Of a DNA stretch of 64,000 nucleotides, positions 16,770 through 24,237 are shown piece by piece (position 1 is the first letter of the stretch; each line of letters starts with the position of its first letter). Below the pieces are notes generated by a model. The model ran no database searches, had not been told where the DNA came from, and was given only the letters and a program-made list of their open reading frames with translations. The DNA is taken from positions 62,001-126,000 of the forward strand of contig NZ_CALPCX010000003.1 of NCBI RefSeq assembly GCF_943193125.1. Reading direction: 5' to 3'. The DNA is from Adlercreutzia agrestimuris. GTDB taxonomy: Bacteria; Actinomycetota; Coriobacteriia; Coriobacteriales; Eggerthellaceae. A program made the translations under genes and the position numbers.

Positions 16770-18045
16770 AAACGCTCATGTAATTGATCCCCAAATCGGA
16801 CTTAACGAAGTTGCTGACATCGTTATTCGTGATGGCAAAATTGTTGAAGTTGGTCAGAACTTGTCAATCGAGAAAGGCATTGAACGAGATCTGCGTGAAA
16901 AGATTGTCGTCCCTGGTTTGGTGGACATGCATGTACACCTTCGTGAGCCCGGATTCGAGCAAAAAGAAGATATAGCATCAGGTACGCGTGCTGCTGCAAA
17001 AGGTGGCTTCACAGGCGTGTGCGCTATGCCCAATACGCTTCCTGTCATTGATAATGCAGTGGGCGTTGAATACGTAAAGGCTCGCGCAGCACAAGCAGGT
17101 AAAGCACGCGTGTATGTATCAGGAGCTTGCAGTCAAGGTCTTAAGGGTGAAACGCTTTCAGAGATGGGTGACATGGTTGCTCACGGCGCAGTTGCTTTTA
17201 CCGATGATGGTCGCGGTATCCAAGGCGCTGGCATGATGCGCCGTGTTATGGATTATGCCTCACAGTTTGGCAAAGTTGTCATGGTGCATTGCCAAGATGA
17301 TGATTTAGTGGGCGAAGGCCAGGTTAACGAAGGTGTGGTATCAACGCGCCTTGGCATGTTGGGGTGGCCGGCTGAAGGTGAAGAACTTGAGATAGCACGT
17401 GATATTGCGCTGTGTCGTCTTACCGGTTGTCCGCTGCATATCCAGCACATTACTACCGCTCGTGGTCTTGATATGGTTCGAGAGGCTAAAGCGGAAGGAT
17501 TGCCGGTGACCTGCGAGGTTACCCCACATCACCTCTTCTTGAGCGAAGATGACATTACCGATGAGTACAACACGTGCTTAAAGGTTAACCCGCCGCTGCG
17601 TACTCAAAAAGACGCAGAAGCGCTTATTGCAGGTGTTATTGATGGCTCGGTAGATGCGATTGTTACCGATCATGCTCCTCATACAGATTTTGAGAAAGAT
17701 CGTGAGTTTGAATTGGCTCCCTTCGGCATGATAGGTCTTGAAACCTCACTTTCGCTTATGATTACCAATCTGGTAGCTCAGGGCAAGATTACCTGGGAGC
17801 AGCTTGTTGAGCTGATGTCGGTGAACCCGCGTGCAATTCTTGGTGTAGAAAAGATCACCCTTGAGCCTGGTAGTACTGCCGATCTGACGGTAATTGATCC
17901 TCGTGAAGTGTGGACGGTTACACGCGAAGGCATGGTTTCTAAATCAGGCAATAGCGGCTTTTTAGGTGCTGAACTTACCGGTCGCGCAACTGATGTGTAT
18001 GTTGGGGGATATGCCACCCTTGAAGACGGTATGATTGTTGAATAA
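16753..18045 (+). CDS. pyrC: Dihydroorotase
   Basis: Cyclises N-carbamoyl-aspartate to dihydroorotate using a zinc site. The 430-residue length fits the class I (Bacillus/Aquifex) type. The metal motif DMHVHLREP gives His60 and His62; the remaining ligands are in the TDDGRG and VHCQDDD regions, IQHITTAR, and TDHAPHTDFEK (the catalytic Asp). It overlaps the end of pyrB by 17 bases. A long hairpin lies between it and pyrK. The second metal-ligand lysine of other dihydroorotases is replaced by Asp in this class, so its absence is normal. Confidence 0.95.
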   Translation: MALLLKNAHVIDPQIGLNEVADIVIRDGKIVEVGQNLSIEKGIERDLREKIVVPGLVDMHVHLREPGFEQKEDIASGTRAAAKGGFTGVCAMPNTLPVIDNAVGVEYVKARAAQAGKARVYVSGACSQGLKGETLSEMGDMVAHGAVAFTDDGRGIQGAGMMRRVMDYASQFGKVVMVHCQDDDLVGEGQVNEGVVSTRLGMLGWPAEGEELEIARDIALCRLTGCPLHIQHITTARGLDMVREAKAEGLPVTCEVTPHHLFLSEDDITDEYNTCLKVNPPLRTQKDAEALIAGVIDGSVDAIVTDHAPHTDFEKDREFELAPFGMIGLETSLSLMITNLVAQGKITWEQLVELMSVNPRAILGVEKITLEPGSTADLTVIDPREVWTVTREGMVSKSGNSGFLGAELTGRATDVYVGGYATLEDGMIVE

Positions 18046-18050
18046 CGCTT

Positions 18051-18086
18051 AATCGGTAGCGTGCCATATTTGGTGCGCTACCGATT
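18051..18086. repeat. Long perfect-arm hairpin between pyrC and pyrK
   Basis: AATCGGTAGCG (18051-18061) and CGCTACCGATT (18076-18086) pair exactly. Including inner pairs the stem is 16 bp with two wobbles and a TATT loop. No T-run follows, so it is not a typical terminator. It could be an mRNA stabiliser or processing site that sets expression between the two halves of the pyr operon. Confidence 0.7.
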
Positions 18087-18123
18087 GATGTATTACGGTC
18101 TATCTTTGTATAAGGAGTCAATT

Positions 18124-18948
18124 ATGCCCCTCATTAATGAGCAGGCGCGTATTATTGAAAATGAATGTGTGGGACCGCGTTTGTATTTGATGGTTTTGCA
18201 AGCCCCCCGCATTGCTGAAAGCATTGAGCCTGGTCAGTTTGTGCATGTTAAAATTCCTGGAATGGCTGATCATATTCTTCGCCGACCCTTTTCAGTTTAT
18301 GCGACTAATCCAGCTACTAAAACAATTGATATTCTCTACCAGACGGTAGGGTATGGTACGGATTTCATGACAACGCTTACCGCTGATGAAGGCGCGCTTT
18401 CGGAGGTTGAAGTGCTCGGTCCGGTAGGACGTTGTTGGATGCCACCAGAACACACTCAGCGCGCTTTGCTTGTTGGAGGAGGTGTTGGCGCTGCACCGCT
18501 TTACATGCTCGCTGAGCAGCTCGTTGAAACTCGGGTGCACACTGATGTTATTTTAGGTGCACAAACAGAGCAGGCTTTGGTGTGCAGAGGACGTTATGAG
18601 GTGCTGCTGTCTGCTGGGACAACTGATCAAGTTGCTCCTCTCTGTTCAACTGATGATGGCTCCTTTGGTCGTGCAGGGTTTGCGACAAGTTTGGTTGCAG
18701 AAGCACTTGAAGCGGCTGGCCAAGCCGGCAAACAGTACGACTATGTTGCCGTGTGTGGTCCAGAGCCACTCATGCGTGCCGTTGCAGATTTGTGTGCAGA
18801 TGCTGGCGTATATTGCGAAGTCTCAATGGAGAGACGGATGGCTTGCGGTATTGGAGCTTGTCTTTCTTGTGTGGTTGAAACAACAGAGGGAAAATTGAGA
18901 GCTTGCGTAGATGGACCAATTTTCGAGGCAACGAAGGTAGTGTGGTAA
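18124..18948 (+). CDS. pyrK: Dihydroorotate dehydrogenase B electron-transfer subunit
   Basis: FAD and [2Fe-2S] subunit that passes electrons from PyrD to NAD+. The ferredoxin-reductase-like FAD domain has RRPFSVY (residues about 49-55), the NAD-binding domain has LLVGGGVGAAPLYMLAEQL, and the iron-sulfur cluster is bound by Cys241, Cys246, Cys249 and Cys261 (ACGIGACLSC, then RAC). The length is 274 residues. ATG 18124 follows AAGGAG at ideal spacing; an in-frame GTG at 18061 lies inside the hairpin and was rejected. The gene stops 2 bases before pyrD, the usual partner arrangement. Confidence 0.94.
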   Translation: MPLINEQARIIENECVGPRLYLMVLQAPRIAESIEPGQFVHVKIPGMADHILRRPFSVYATNPATKTIDILYQTVGYGTDFMTTLTADEGALSEVEVLGPVGRCWMPPEHTQRALLVGGGVGAAPLYMLAEQLVETRVHTDVILGAQTEQALVCRGRYEVLLSAGTTDQVAPLCSTDDGSFGRAGFATSLVAEALEAAGQAGKQYDYVAVCGPEPLMRAVADLCADAGVYCEVSMERRMACGIGACLSCVVETTEGKLRACVDGPIFEATKVVW

Positions 18949-18950
18949 TC

Positions 18951-19862
18951 ATGGGCCTAAATATGGGAGTAAACCTTGGCGGATTACTCATGAAAAATCC
19001 CGTAACTACCGCTTCGGGAACTTTTGCCGCAGGGCGTGAATACAATGATTTTGTTGATGTCAGTGCATTGGGTGCAGTTACTACCAAAGGGGTCTCGCTT
19101 CATGGTTGGGCCGGAAACGATACGCCTCGTATTGCTGAGACACCCTCTGGTATGCTTAATTCAATTGGGCTGCAGAATCCTGGCGTAAAACACCTGATGG
19201 ATGTTGATATACCATGGCTCAATGATCAAGGCGCAACCATTATTGTTAATGTATCAGGTCATAGTTTTGATGAGTATTTAGCAGTAGTTGATGAGCTTGA
19301 ACAAGCATGTGTTCATGCTTATGAGATCAATATCTCTTGCCCAAATGTTGATGCAGGTGGTATGACCCTAGGTACCGATCCTGCATGCGTTGAAGCAATC
19401 GTGAAAAAGATTCGCGAAGCTACCAAGCGCCCCTTAATTGTTAAGCTTACGCCAAACGTTACATCGATAACTGATATAGCAAAAGCCGCAGAAGCAGGGG
19501 GAGCTGATGCCATATCTCTTATCAATACGCTTTTGGGCATGTCAATTGATGCTGAGCGAATGCAGCCGACGATGGCGCGCGTCGTGGGCGGTCTGTCTGG
19601 TCCTTGCGTAAAACCTGTCGCTCTTCGCATGGTTTGGGAGTGCCATCAGGCGATTTCGCTTCCAATCTTAGGCATGGGTGGTATCATGAATGGTATTGAT
19701 GCTGTAGAGTTTATGCTTGCGGGGGCTACTGCGATTGCAGTAGGGACGGCAAATTTCGTCAATCCTTGTGCAACGCAAGATGTTATTAATGGTATTGCGG
19801 ATTTCTGTGAACGTCACGGAGTACGTGATGTTAATGAGTTGATTGGAGCTTTGAAGTGCTAA
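18951..19862 (+). CDS. pyrD: Dihydroorotate dehydrogenase, class 1B catalytic subunit
   Basis: FMN-dependent oxidation of dihydroorotate to orotate, with electrons passed to PyrK and NAD+. It has 303 residues from ATG 18951. Family signs are NPVTTASGTF near the start, EINISCPNVDAGG in the middle, LIVKLTPNVT, LINTLLGMSID and the phosphate-binding GMGGIMNGIDAVEF. Adjacency to pyrK is the mark of class 1B. A second in-frame ATG at 18963 is a weaker alternative. The stop overlaps the pyrF start by 7 bases. Confidence 0.95.
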   Translation: MGLNMGVNLGGLLMKNPVTTASGTFAAGREYNDFVDVSALGAVTTKGVSLHGWAGNDTPRIAETPSGMLNSIGLQNPGVKHLMDVDIPWLNDQGATIIVNVSGHSFDEYLAVVDELEQACVHAYEINISCPNVDAGGMTLGTDPACVEAIVKKIREATKRPLIVKLTPNVTSITDIAKAAEAGGADAISLINTLLGMSIDAERMQPTMARVVGGLSGPCVKPVALRMVWECHQAISLPILGMGGIMNGIDAVEFMLAGATAIAVGTANFVNPCATQDVINGIADFCERHGVRDVNELIGALKC

Positions 19863-20581
19863 CAGTTTTTGACGACATACCTGCGCGCGATCGCGTTATT
19901 GTGGCGCTTGACTGCGGTATTGAAGAAGCTTTTGACTTGGCTGATCAGCTGCAAGGCAAAGCCACATGGATGAAAGTTGGCATGACGCTGTTTTATGCGA
20001 ATGGACCAGCAATTGTGTATGCGCTCAAAGAGCGTGGCTTTAAGGTATTTTTAGATCTTAAATTTCATGATATTCCGCATCAGGTTGAAGGCGCAGCATA
20101 TTCGGCAGCTGCAAGTGGCGCCGATATGCTTACCATGCATACTGTTGGTGGCGTAGATATGATGCGTGCCGCGCAAGCCGGTGCAGTTGCAGCATCTGAA
20201 GAGTATGGGTATGACACACCTGCTACATTGGGAATTACTGTTCTTACTTCAATGAATGATGCGGCGCTTGCTGAAACTGGTGTTTCGCGCGCTATGGCTG
20301 ATCAGGTGGTAGTATTGGCTGAACAGGCAAAGCGGGCTGGCATCTCAGGCGTTGTCGCGTCTCCGCAAGAAGCCTCGCGTTTACGTGAGATTTTAGGACC
20401 GGAGGCTTATATTGTTACGCCAGGTGTGCGTCCTGCAGGGTCTGACAAGGGAGACCAATCTCGTGTAGCAACTCCCAAACAGGCTTTTGAGAACGGAGCA
20501 TCTCATATTGTTGTGGGAAGACCCATTACACAGGCCACCGATCCAGCAGCTGCTTTTGAAGCAATTGTCGCAGACCTATAA
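19856..20581 (+). CDS. pyrF: Orotidine 5'-phosphate decarboxylase
   Basis: Decarboxylates OMP to UMP, the last step of the pathway. It has 241 residues and starts at GTG 19856, inside the end of pyrD. The catalytic Asp-Lys-Asp array is Asp67, Lys69 and Asp72 in LDLKFHDIPHQV. The phosphate-binding end shows VTPGVRPAG and GASHIVVGRPIT. It is the last gene of the operon. Orotate phosphoribosyltransferase (pyrE), needed between PyrD and PyrF, and carbamoyl-phosphate synthetase are not in the window and must lie elsewhere. Confidence 0.96.
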   Translation: MLTVFDDIPARDRVIVALDCGIEEAFDLADQLQGKATWMKVGMTLFYANGPAIVYALKERGFKVFLDLKFHDIPHQVEGAAYSAAASGADMLTMHTVGGVDMMRAAQAGAVAASEEYGYDTPATLGITVLTSMNDAALAETGVSRAMADQVVVLAEQAKRAGISGVVASPQEASRLREILGPEAYIVTPGVRPAGSDKGDQSRVATPKQAFENGASHIVVGRPITQATDPAAAFEAIVADL

Positions 20582-20593
20582 TTTGCTTATAAT
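20565..20593 (+). promoter_or_regulatory. Promoter overlapping the end of pyrF
   Basis: TTGTCG (20565-20570), a 17-base spacer and a perfect TATAAT (20588-20593). It points into the 291-base gap before mihF and would give that gene a leader of about 270 bases. Confidence 0.55.
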
Positions 20594-20872
20594 GAGGATA
20601 TAGGTAAGCTTAAAGCGTTGTTTCTGATGCATGCATCGGTAGAATTCAGAAGAGATTCGCAAGTTGTAAGTTGAGATAAACGTGGGGGAATTTTAATCGT
20701 TTTGTCTCAAATGCGTGATATAGTGCTCAAGTCATGTGCTTTCAACTTGAAATTTCTAAAAAAATCAGGCATTTTGCGTGTTGCATGTGTGTGACCCGTG
20801 CTAGTATCACGGAAACGCTTTTTTGAAAGCTTATATAAAGCTTAGCTTTGGAACAAGAAGGAGAAGATACAG
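20594..20872 (+). promoter_or_regulatory. Long leader/intergenic region before mihF
   Basis: No gene is visible here. CAAGTTG near 20660 can pair with CAACTTG near 20742, and TCAAGT/ACTTGA forms a small inverted repeat near 20728-20751. A second possible promoter is an extended -10, TGC-TAGTAT (20799-20807), with TTGCAT at 20781-20786 as a weak -35 at short spacing. CCGTG/CACGG flanks that -10 as a 5-bp dyad. Confidence 0.4.
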
Positions 20873-21181
20873 ATGGCTATTCCTCAACTCAGCGCTGAAG
20901 AGCGTCAGAAGGCCCTAGAAAAGGCAAAGGAAGCTCGCATTCAGCGTGCGAAGGTTCGTGATGATCTGAAATCTGGAAAGCTGACCTTGGCTCAGGTTCT
21001 TGAAATGAAGAACGATGACGTAATTGGACGCATGAAGGTAAGCACCCTTATTGAGACCCTGCCTGGTTATGGTAAGGCTAAGGCTGAAAAGATCATGAGC
21101 GAACTGAAGATTGCTGAGAGTCGTCGTCTGAAGGGATTGGGCGATCGTCAGCAAGCTGCTCTGTTGGAGCGTTTGGGCTAG
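20873..21181 (+). CDS. mihF: Actinobacterial-type integration host factor
   Basis: A 102-residue nucleoid-associated protein that binds and bends DNA; not related to the IHF of Proteobacteria. The family shows the helical N-terminus (LSAEERQKALEKAKEAR), then VLEMKNDDVIGRMKVSTLIE and the helix-two-turn-helix ETLPGYGKAKAEKIMSELKI, ending in basic RRLKGLG. The gene is followed at once by gmk and rpoZ, the standard actinobacterial order, which supports both the call and the phylum. The ATG has AGAAGGAGA upstream. Its long upstream region suggests strong or regulated expression, as expected for an abundant DNA-binding protein. Confidence 0.95.
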   Translation: MAIPQLSAEERQKALEKAKEARIQRAKVRDDLKSGKLTLAQVLEMKNDDVIGRMKVSTLIETLPGYGKAKAEKIMSELKIAESRRLKGLGDRQQAALLERLG

Positions 21182-21187
21182 ACTGAC

Positions 21188-21760
21188 GTGCGTCGCGGAA
21201 ATCTTTTTGTAATTTCTGGGCCATCGGGTGCAGGTAAAGGCACCTTGGTGGCCCGTCTTTTGCGTTTAGTGCCCGATGCTTGGGCTTCAATTTCTGCAAC
21301 AACGCGTACGCCACGTGAAGGTGAAGTTGATGGCGTGCATTATCAATTTCAGACCCCGGCGTCTTTCCAAAAGCTCATAGATGAAAACGGGCTTTTGGAG
21401 TGGGCTACCTATGGTGGCAATCAATATGGAACGCCTCGTAAAAGCGTTGAAGAACATATAGCTGCTGGAGATCAGGTAATTCTTGAAATTGATGTTCAGG
21501 GTGGTTTTCAAGTTAAAGAGAAATTCCCTGATGCGCATCTTATTTTTATCGAACCTCCTTCACTCGAAGAGCTTGAACGTAGACTGCGCGGTCGTGGAAC
21601 TGAGACCGATGATGCAGTTGCTGTGCGCATGCAGGTCGCCCAGGTAGAGCTTTCGCAAAAAATGGAGTATGATATACAACTTGTGAATGATGATATTGAC
21701 AAGGCCACCGAAGAGTTAGTGGCATATGTCAATGACAAAGCTGAGAAAACACGAGGTTAA
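21188..21760 (+). CDS. gmk: Guanylate kinase
   Basis: Phosphorylates GMP to GDP. It has 190 residues, normal length, and starts at GTG 21188, 6 bases after mihF. The ATP-binding P-loop GPSGAGKG is at residues 11-18. The GMP-binding segment STRTPREGE appears here as ATTRTPREGEVDGVHY, and VILEIDVQGG is the typical Walker B region. It belongs to the mihF-gmk-rpoZ operon and overlaps no neighbour. Confidence 0.96.
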   Translation: MRRGNLFVISGPSGAGKGTLVARLLRLVPDAWASISATTRTPREGEVDGVHYQFQTPASFQKLIDENGLLEWATYGGNQYGTPRKSVEEHIAAGDQVILEIDVQGGFQVKEKFPDAHLIFIEPPSLEELERRLRGRGTETDDAVAVRMQVAQVELSQKMEYDIQLVNDDIDKATEELVAYVNDKAEKTRG

Positions 21761-21767
21761 GTTCGCT

Positions 21768-22028
21768 ATGAGCATTATTGAACCAAAGATTGATGTGCTG
21801 TTGTCAGAAACTGACAACGATCGTTTTCTGTTGTGCGCTCTTGCTTCAAAGCGCGCGCATGACATTAATGACATGATGCGTGGGCAGCGCGATCGCGCAA
21901 TACAATTGCAAACTGCGGTAGAGATTGCTCGCGCAGCAGACAAAAAGCCACTCTCTCTTGCATTCACTGAGATTGCACGTGGTGAGGTTTCATTTGATCC
22001 TGCATCTATTGACGTTAAGAATCACTAG
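21768..22028 (+). CDS. rpoZ: RNA polymerase omega subunit
   Basis: A small subunit (86 residues) that helps assemble and stabilise RNA polymerase. The conserved block DRFLLCALASKRAHDINDMM contains the usual RA-x-I/D core, and KKPLSLAFTEIARGEVSF is the second conserved stretch. I chose ATG 21768, 7 bases after gmk; the longer frame from 21726 would overlap gmk and adds residues foreign to the family. Its position after gmk is standard. Confidence 0.93.
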   Translation: MSIIEPKIDVLLSETDNDRFLLCALASKRAHDINDMMRGQRDRAIQLQTAVEIARAADKKPLSLAFTEIARGEVSFDPASIDVKNH

Positions 22029-22036
22029 GTCTATTC

Positions 22037-23263
22037 GTGAGCGAATATCAACGTATTTGCCTTGCCCATTATCATGAGATTGGGTTAAAGGGTCATAACA
22101 GAGCTACCTTTGAGCGGCGCCTTCAGAAAAACCTTGAGGCGCTGCTTGTTAGTTTTCCCGTTGTAACTATTCATCGTATTGCTGGTAGACTGTGCATATT
22201 TCTCCGAGAAGGTACTTCTTGGGAGGTAGCGCAGGAATGTGCGCGCGTTATAGGGAGAGTTCCTGGCGTAGCGCGAGTATCTTGTGGTTACAAATGTGAA
22301 CGAGATTTAGATGTCATGTGCGAAGTGGCTCAGATTGCACTTCGTGAAGCTGGCGATTTTACTACCTTTAAGGTTGCAGCAAGGCGCAATCACACTGATT
22401 TTGCCACCGGTTCAATGGATATGAATCAAATTGTTGGCGCCTCTTTATGTGAAGCTTTCCCTGAAAAAATTGTCCGCATGAAGCATCCTGATGTTGTTGT
22501 TGGTGTTGAAGTAGTACAAAACGCCACTTACATCTATGCTTTTTCTGAGCGCGGTGTAGGTGGTCTTCCAGTTGGTAGTTCAGGAAAAGTAGTCTGCCTT
22601 CTTTCTTCTGGAATTGATTCGCCCGTGGCATTGTGGAAGATGGCGCGTCGTGGCGCTGTGTGTATAGGTGTTCACTTTTCAGGTAGACCACAAACAGCTG
22701 ATACCTCTGAGTATTTGGTTGATGAAATCGGCCACGTTCTAGAGCTGACAGGATGTGTTGCTCGCATCTATACGGTGCCTTTTGGTGACGTTCAGCGAGA
22801 AATAGCTCTCGCTGTACCTCCAGCACTTCGTGTAATTATCTATCGTCGCGTTATGTTTCGTGTGGCTCAACAGCTGGCATATCGCGAAGGTGCGCAGGCG
22901 CTTGTCACAGGTGAAAGCCTTGGTCAGGTTGCATCGCAGACGCTTGATAATTTGACGTGCACCAACGATGCGGTTGATTTGATGGTCCTTCGTCCGCTTA
23001 TCGGGTCGGATAAGCTTGATATTATTGCTGATGCAGAGTCACTTGGATCATTTGCAATTTCTTCGCAAGATGCACCTGATTGTTGTACGCTGTTTATGCC
23101 GCGAAATCCTGAGACACACGCAAAACTGGCGGATGTGTATGCTGCAGAAGAAAACCTACCTCTTGATCAGTGGGTATCAGAATTAGCACAAATTGCGGAA
23201 ATCAAAGATTACGCATGCCCTGCATATCATCCGAAAAAGATTTCAAAGGAACCCAAAGCATAA
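22037..23263 (+). CDS. thiI: tRNA 4-thiouridine synthetase ThiI, without rhodanese domain
   Basis: Adenylates and thiolates U8 of tRNA, and in some bacteria supplies sulfur for thiamine. The 408 residues comprise an N-terminal ferredoxin-like/THUMP region (to about residue 165) and an adenylating PP-loop domain with LLSSGIDSPVALWKMARRG near residue 190. The rhodanese domain with its catalytic Cys, found in E. coli ThiI (about 480 residues), is absent, as in Bacillus-type ThiI, so sulfur must come through a separate cysteine desulfurase. It starts at GTG 22037, 8 bases after rpoZ. The HPKK tail is rich in lysine. Confidence 0.93.
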   Translation: MSEYQRICLAHYHEIGLKGHNRATFERRLQKNLEALLVSFPVVTIHRIAGRLCIFLREGTSWEVAQECARVIGRVPGVARVSCGYKCERDLDVMCEVAQIALREAGDFTTFKVAARRNHTDFATGSMDMNQIVGASLCEAFPEKIVRMKHPDVVVGVEVVQNATYIYAFSERGVGGLPVGSSGKVVCLLSSGIDSPVALWKMARRGAVCIGVHFSGRPQTADTSEYLVDEIGHVLELTGCVARIYTVPFGDVQREIALAVPPALRVIIYRRVMFRVAQQLAYREGAQALVTGESLGQVASQTLDNLTCTNDAVDLMVLRPLIGSDKLDIIADAESLGSFAISSQDAPDCCTLFMPRNPETHAKLADVYAAEENLPLDQWVSELAQIAEIKDYACPAYHPKKISKEPKA

Positions 23264-23451
23264 CCGAGAGCATGAAGCTCATGTTGAGCGTTCAAGCGAA
23301 AGATTGAAACCGCTTTAAGAATTGCGTATGAGATCCGTACGAGATTGAACTGTTAACGCATTTAAACCACGTGTAAAACATGCGTGAGAGGTTTGCCAAA
23401 AGATTCAAAAGAAATATAAGCCTCGTGTAAAAACTGAATTTTGTCTTTGTC
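23264..23451 (+). promoter_or_regulatory. Intergenic region with promoter for comEA-comEC-holA
   Basis: No gene is visible. The best promoter is TTGCCA (23393-23398), a 16-base spacer and TATAAG (23415-23420), each one mismatch from consensus. The transcript would start near 23427 and so include the hairpin at 23452-23479. A short inverted repeat (CATGA/TCATG) lies near 23270. Confidence 0.55.
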
Positions 23452-23479
23452 ATGCTCCTTTCTTGTTTGAAAGGAGCAT
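23452..23479 (+). promoter_or_regulatory. Perfect hairpin enclosing the comEA ribosome-binding site
   Basis: ATGCTCCTTTC (23452-23462) and GAAAGGAGCAT (23469-23479) form an uninterrupted 11-bp stem with loop TTGTTT. The 3' arm holds the Shine-Dalgarno AAGGAG (23471-23476), 8 bases from ATG 23485. It is either a translational off-switch for comEA or a terminator, as the bases after it (TGTTT) are partly T-rich. Confidence 0.7.
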
Positions 23480-23484
23480 TGTTT

Positions 23485-24225
23485 ATGAGTTTTCAAGAAA
23501 GCGTAGACTCGCCTTTAACTAAGTTACATATGCATAGTCCAAAACGACTTCTTCTTGTTGGGATAATTCTTGTAAGCGTTCTCGTAGCTGGTGTGCTACT
23601 CATGAGCGGGATCTTTGTCAATTCAAGTGGGGTCATAGTTGTTGATCATGAGGATTCATCCGATGTTCCTGCTGAACAGGAAAGATCTATGCCGGAAGAA
23701 TCAGCTGAAACAGATGGAGCTACTGAAGACGCGCCGTCAAACAATGCCAAAACAGAAACTGACAAAAAGATTTGCGTACACGTAGAGGGTTGTGTTGTTA
23801 ATCCTGGAGTGTATTGGCTCAGTGAATCATCACGTGTGGATGATGCGCTTATGGCTGCAGGAGGGGTAACTGAACAGGCTGCACCAGATGCAATTAATCG
23901 CGCAAGGTTATTGCAGGACGGGGAGCAGGTTGTGGTGTATAGCATAGAGGAAGTACAAGCAGGTTTATCTCAGGCTTCCTCACCTTCCATGCATGATGGG
24001 GGCAGCGCTTCTCGCACGCAAGCCCCACAGGCAAAAGTAAATATTAATACCGCTGATCAAGCTCTTCTTGAGACATTACCAGGAATAGGTGCGGCTACTG
24101 CTCAAAAAATAATCACTTATCGCGAACAGCAAGGAAGGTTTGCTTCCCCTGAAGATCTTAAAAATGTTTCCGGAATAGGTGAGAAAAAATATGAAGCGCT
24201 TGCTGACATCATAACGGTCTCGTGA
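23485..24225 (+). CDS. comEA: ComEA: membrane DNA receptor for DNA uptake
   Basis: Binds incoming double-stranded DNA at the outer face of the membrane during natural transformation. It has 246 residues: a membrane anchor at about 21-41, an acidic Ser/Glu-rich linker (about 50-90), an SLBB domain (ICVHVEGCVVNPGVYWL onward, about 93-155) and C-terminal helix-hairpin-helix DNA-binding motifs (VNINTADQALLETLPGIGAA, then LKNVSGIGEKKYEAL). I chose ATG 23485; an upstream in-frame ATG at 23452 is part of the hairpin stem. comEC follows after 12 bases. Confidence 0.92.
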   Translation: MSFQESVDSPLTKLHMHSPKRLLLVGIILVSVLVAGVLLMSGIFVNSSGVIVVDHEDSSDVPAEQERSMPEESAETDGATEDAPSNNAKTETDKKICVHVEGCVVNPGVYWLSESSRVDDALMAAGGVTEQAAPDAINRARLLQDGEQVVVYSIEEVQAGLSQASSPSMHDGGSASRTQAPQAKVNINTADQALLETLPGIGAATAQKIITYREQQGRFASPEDLKNVSGIGEKKYEALADIITVS

Positions 24226-24237
24226 AAATGAGCGCGT

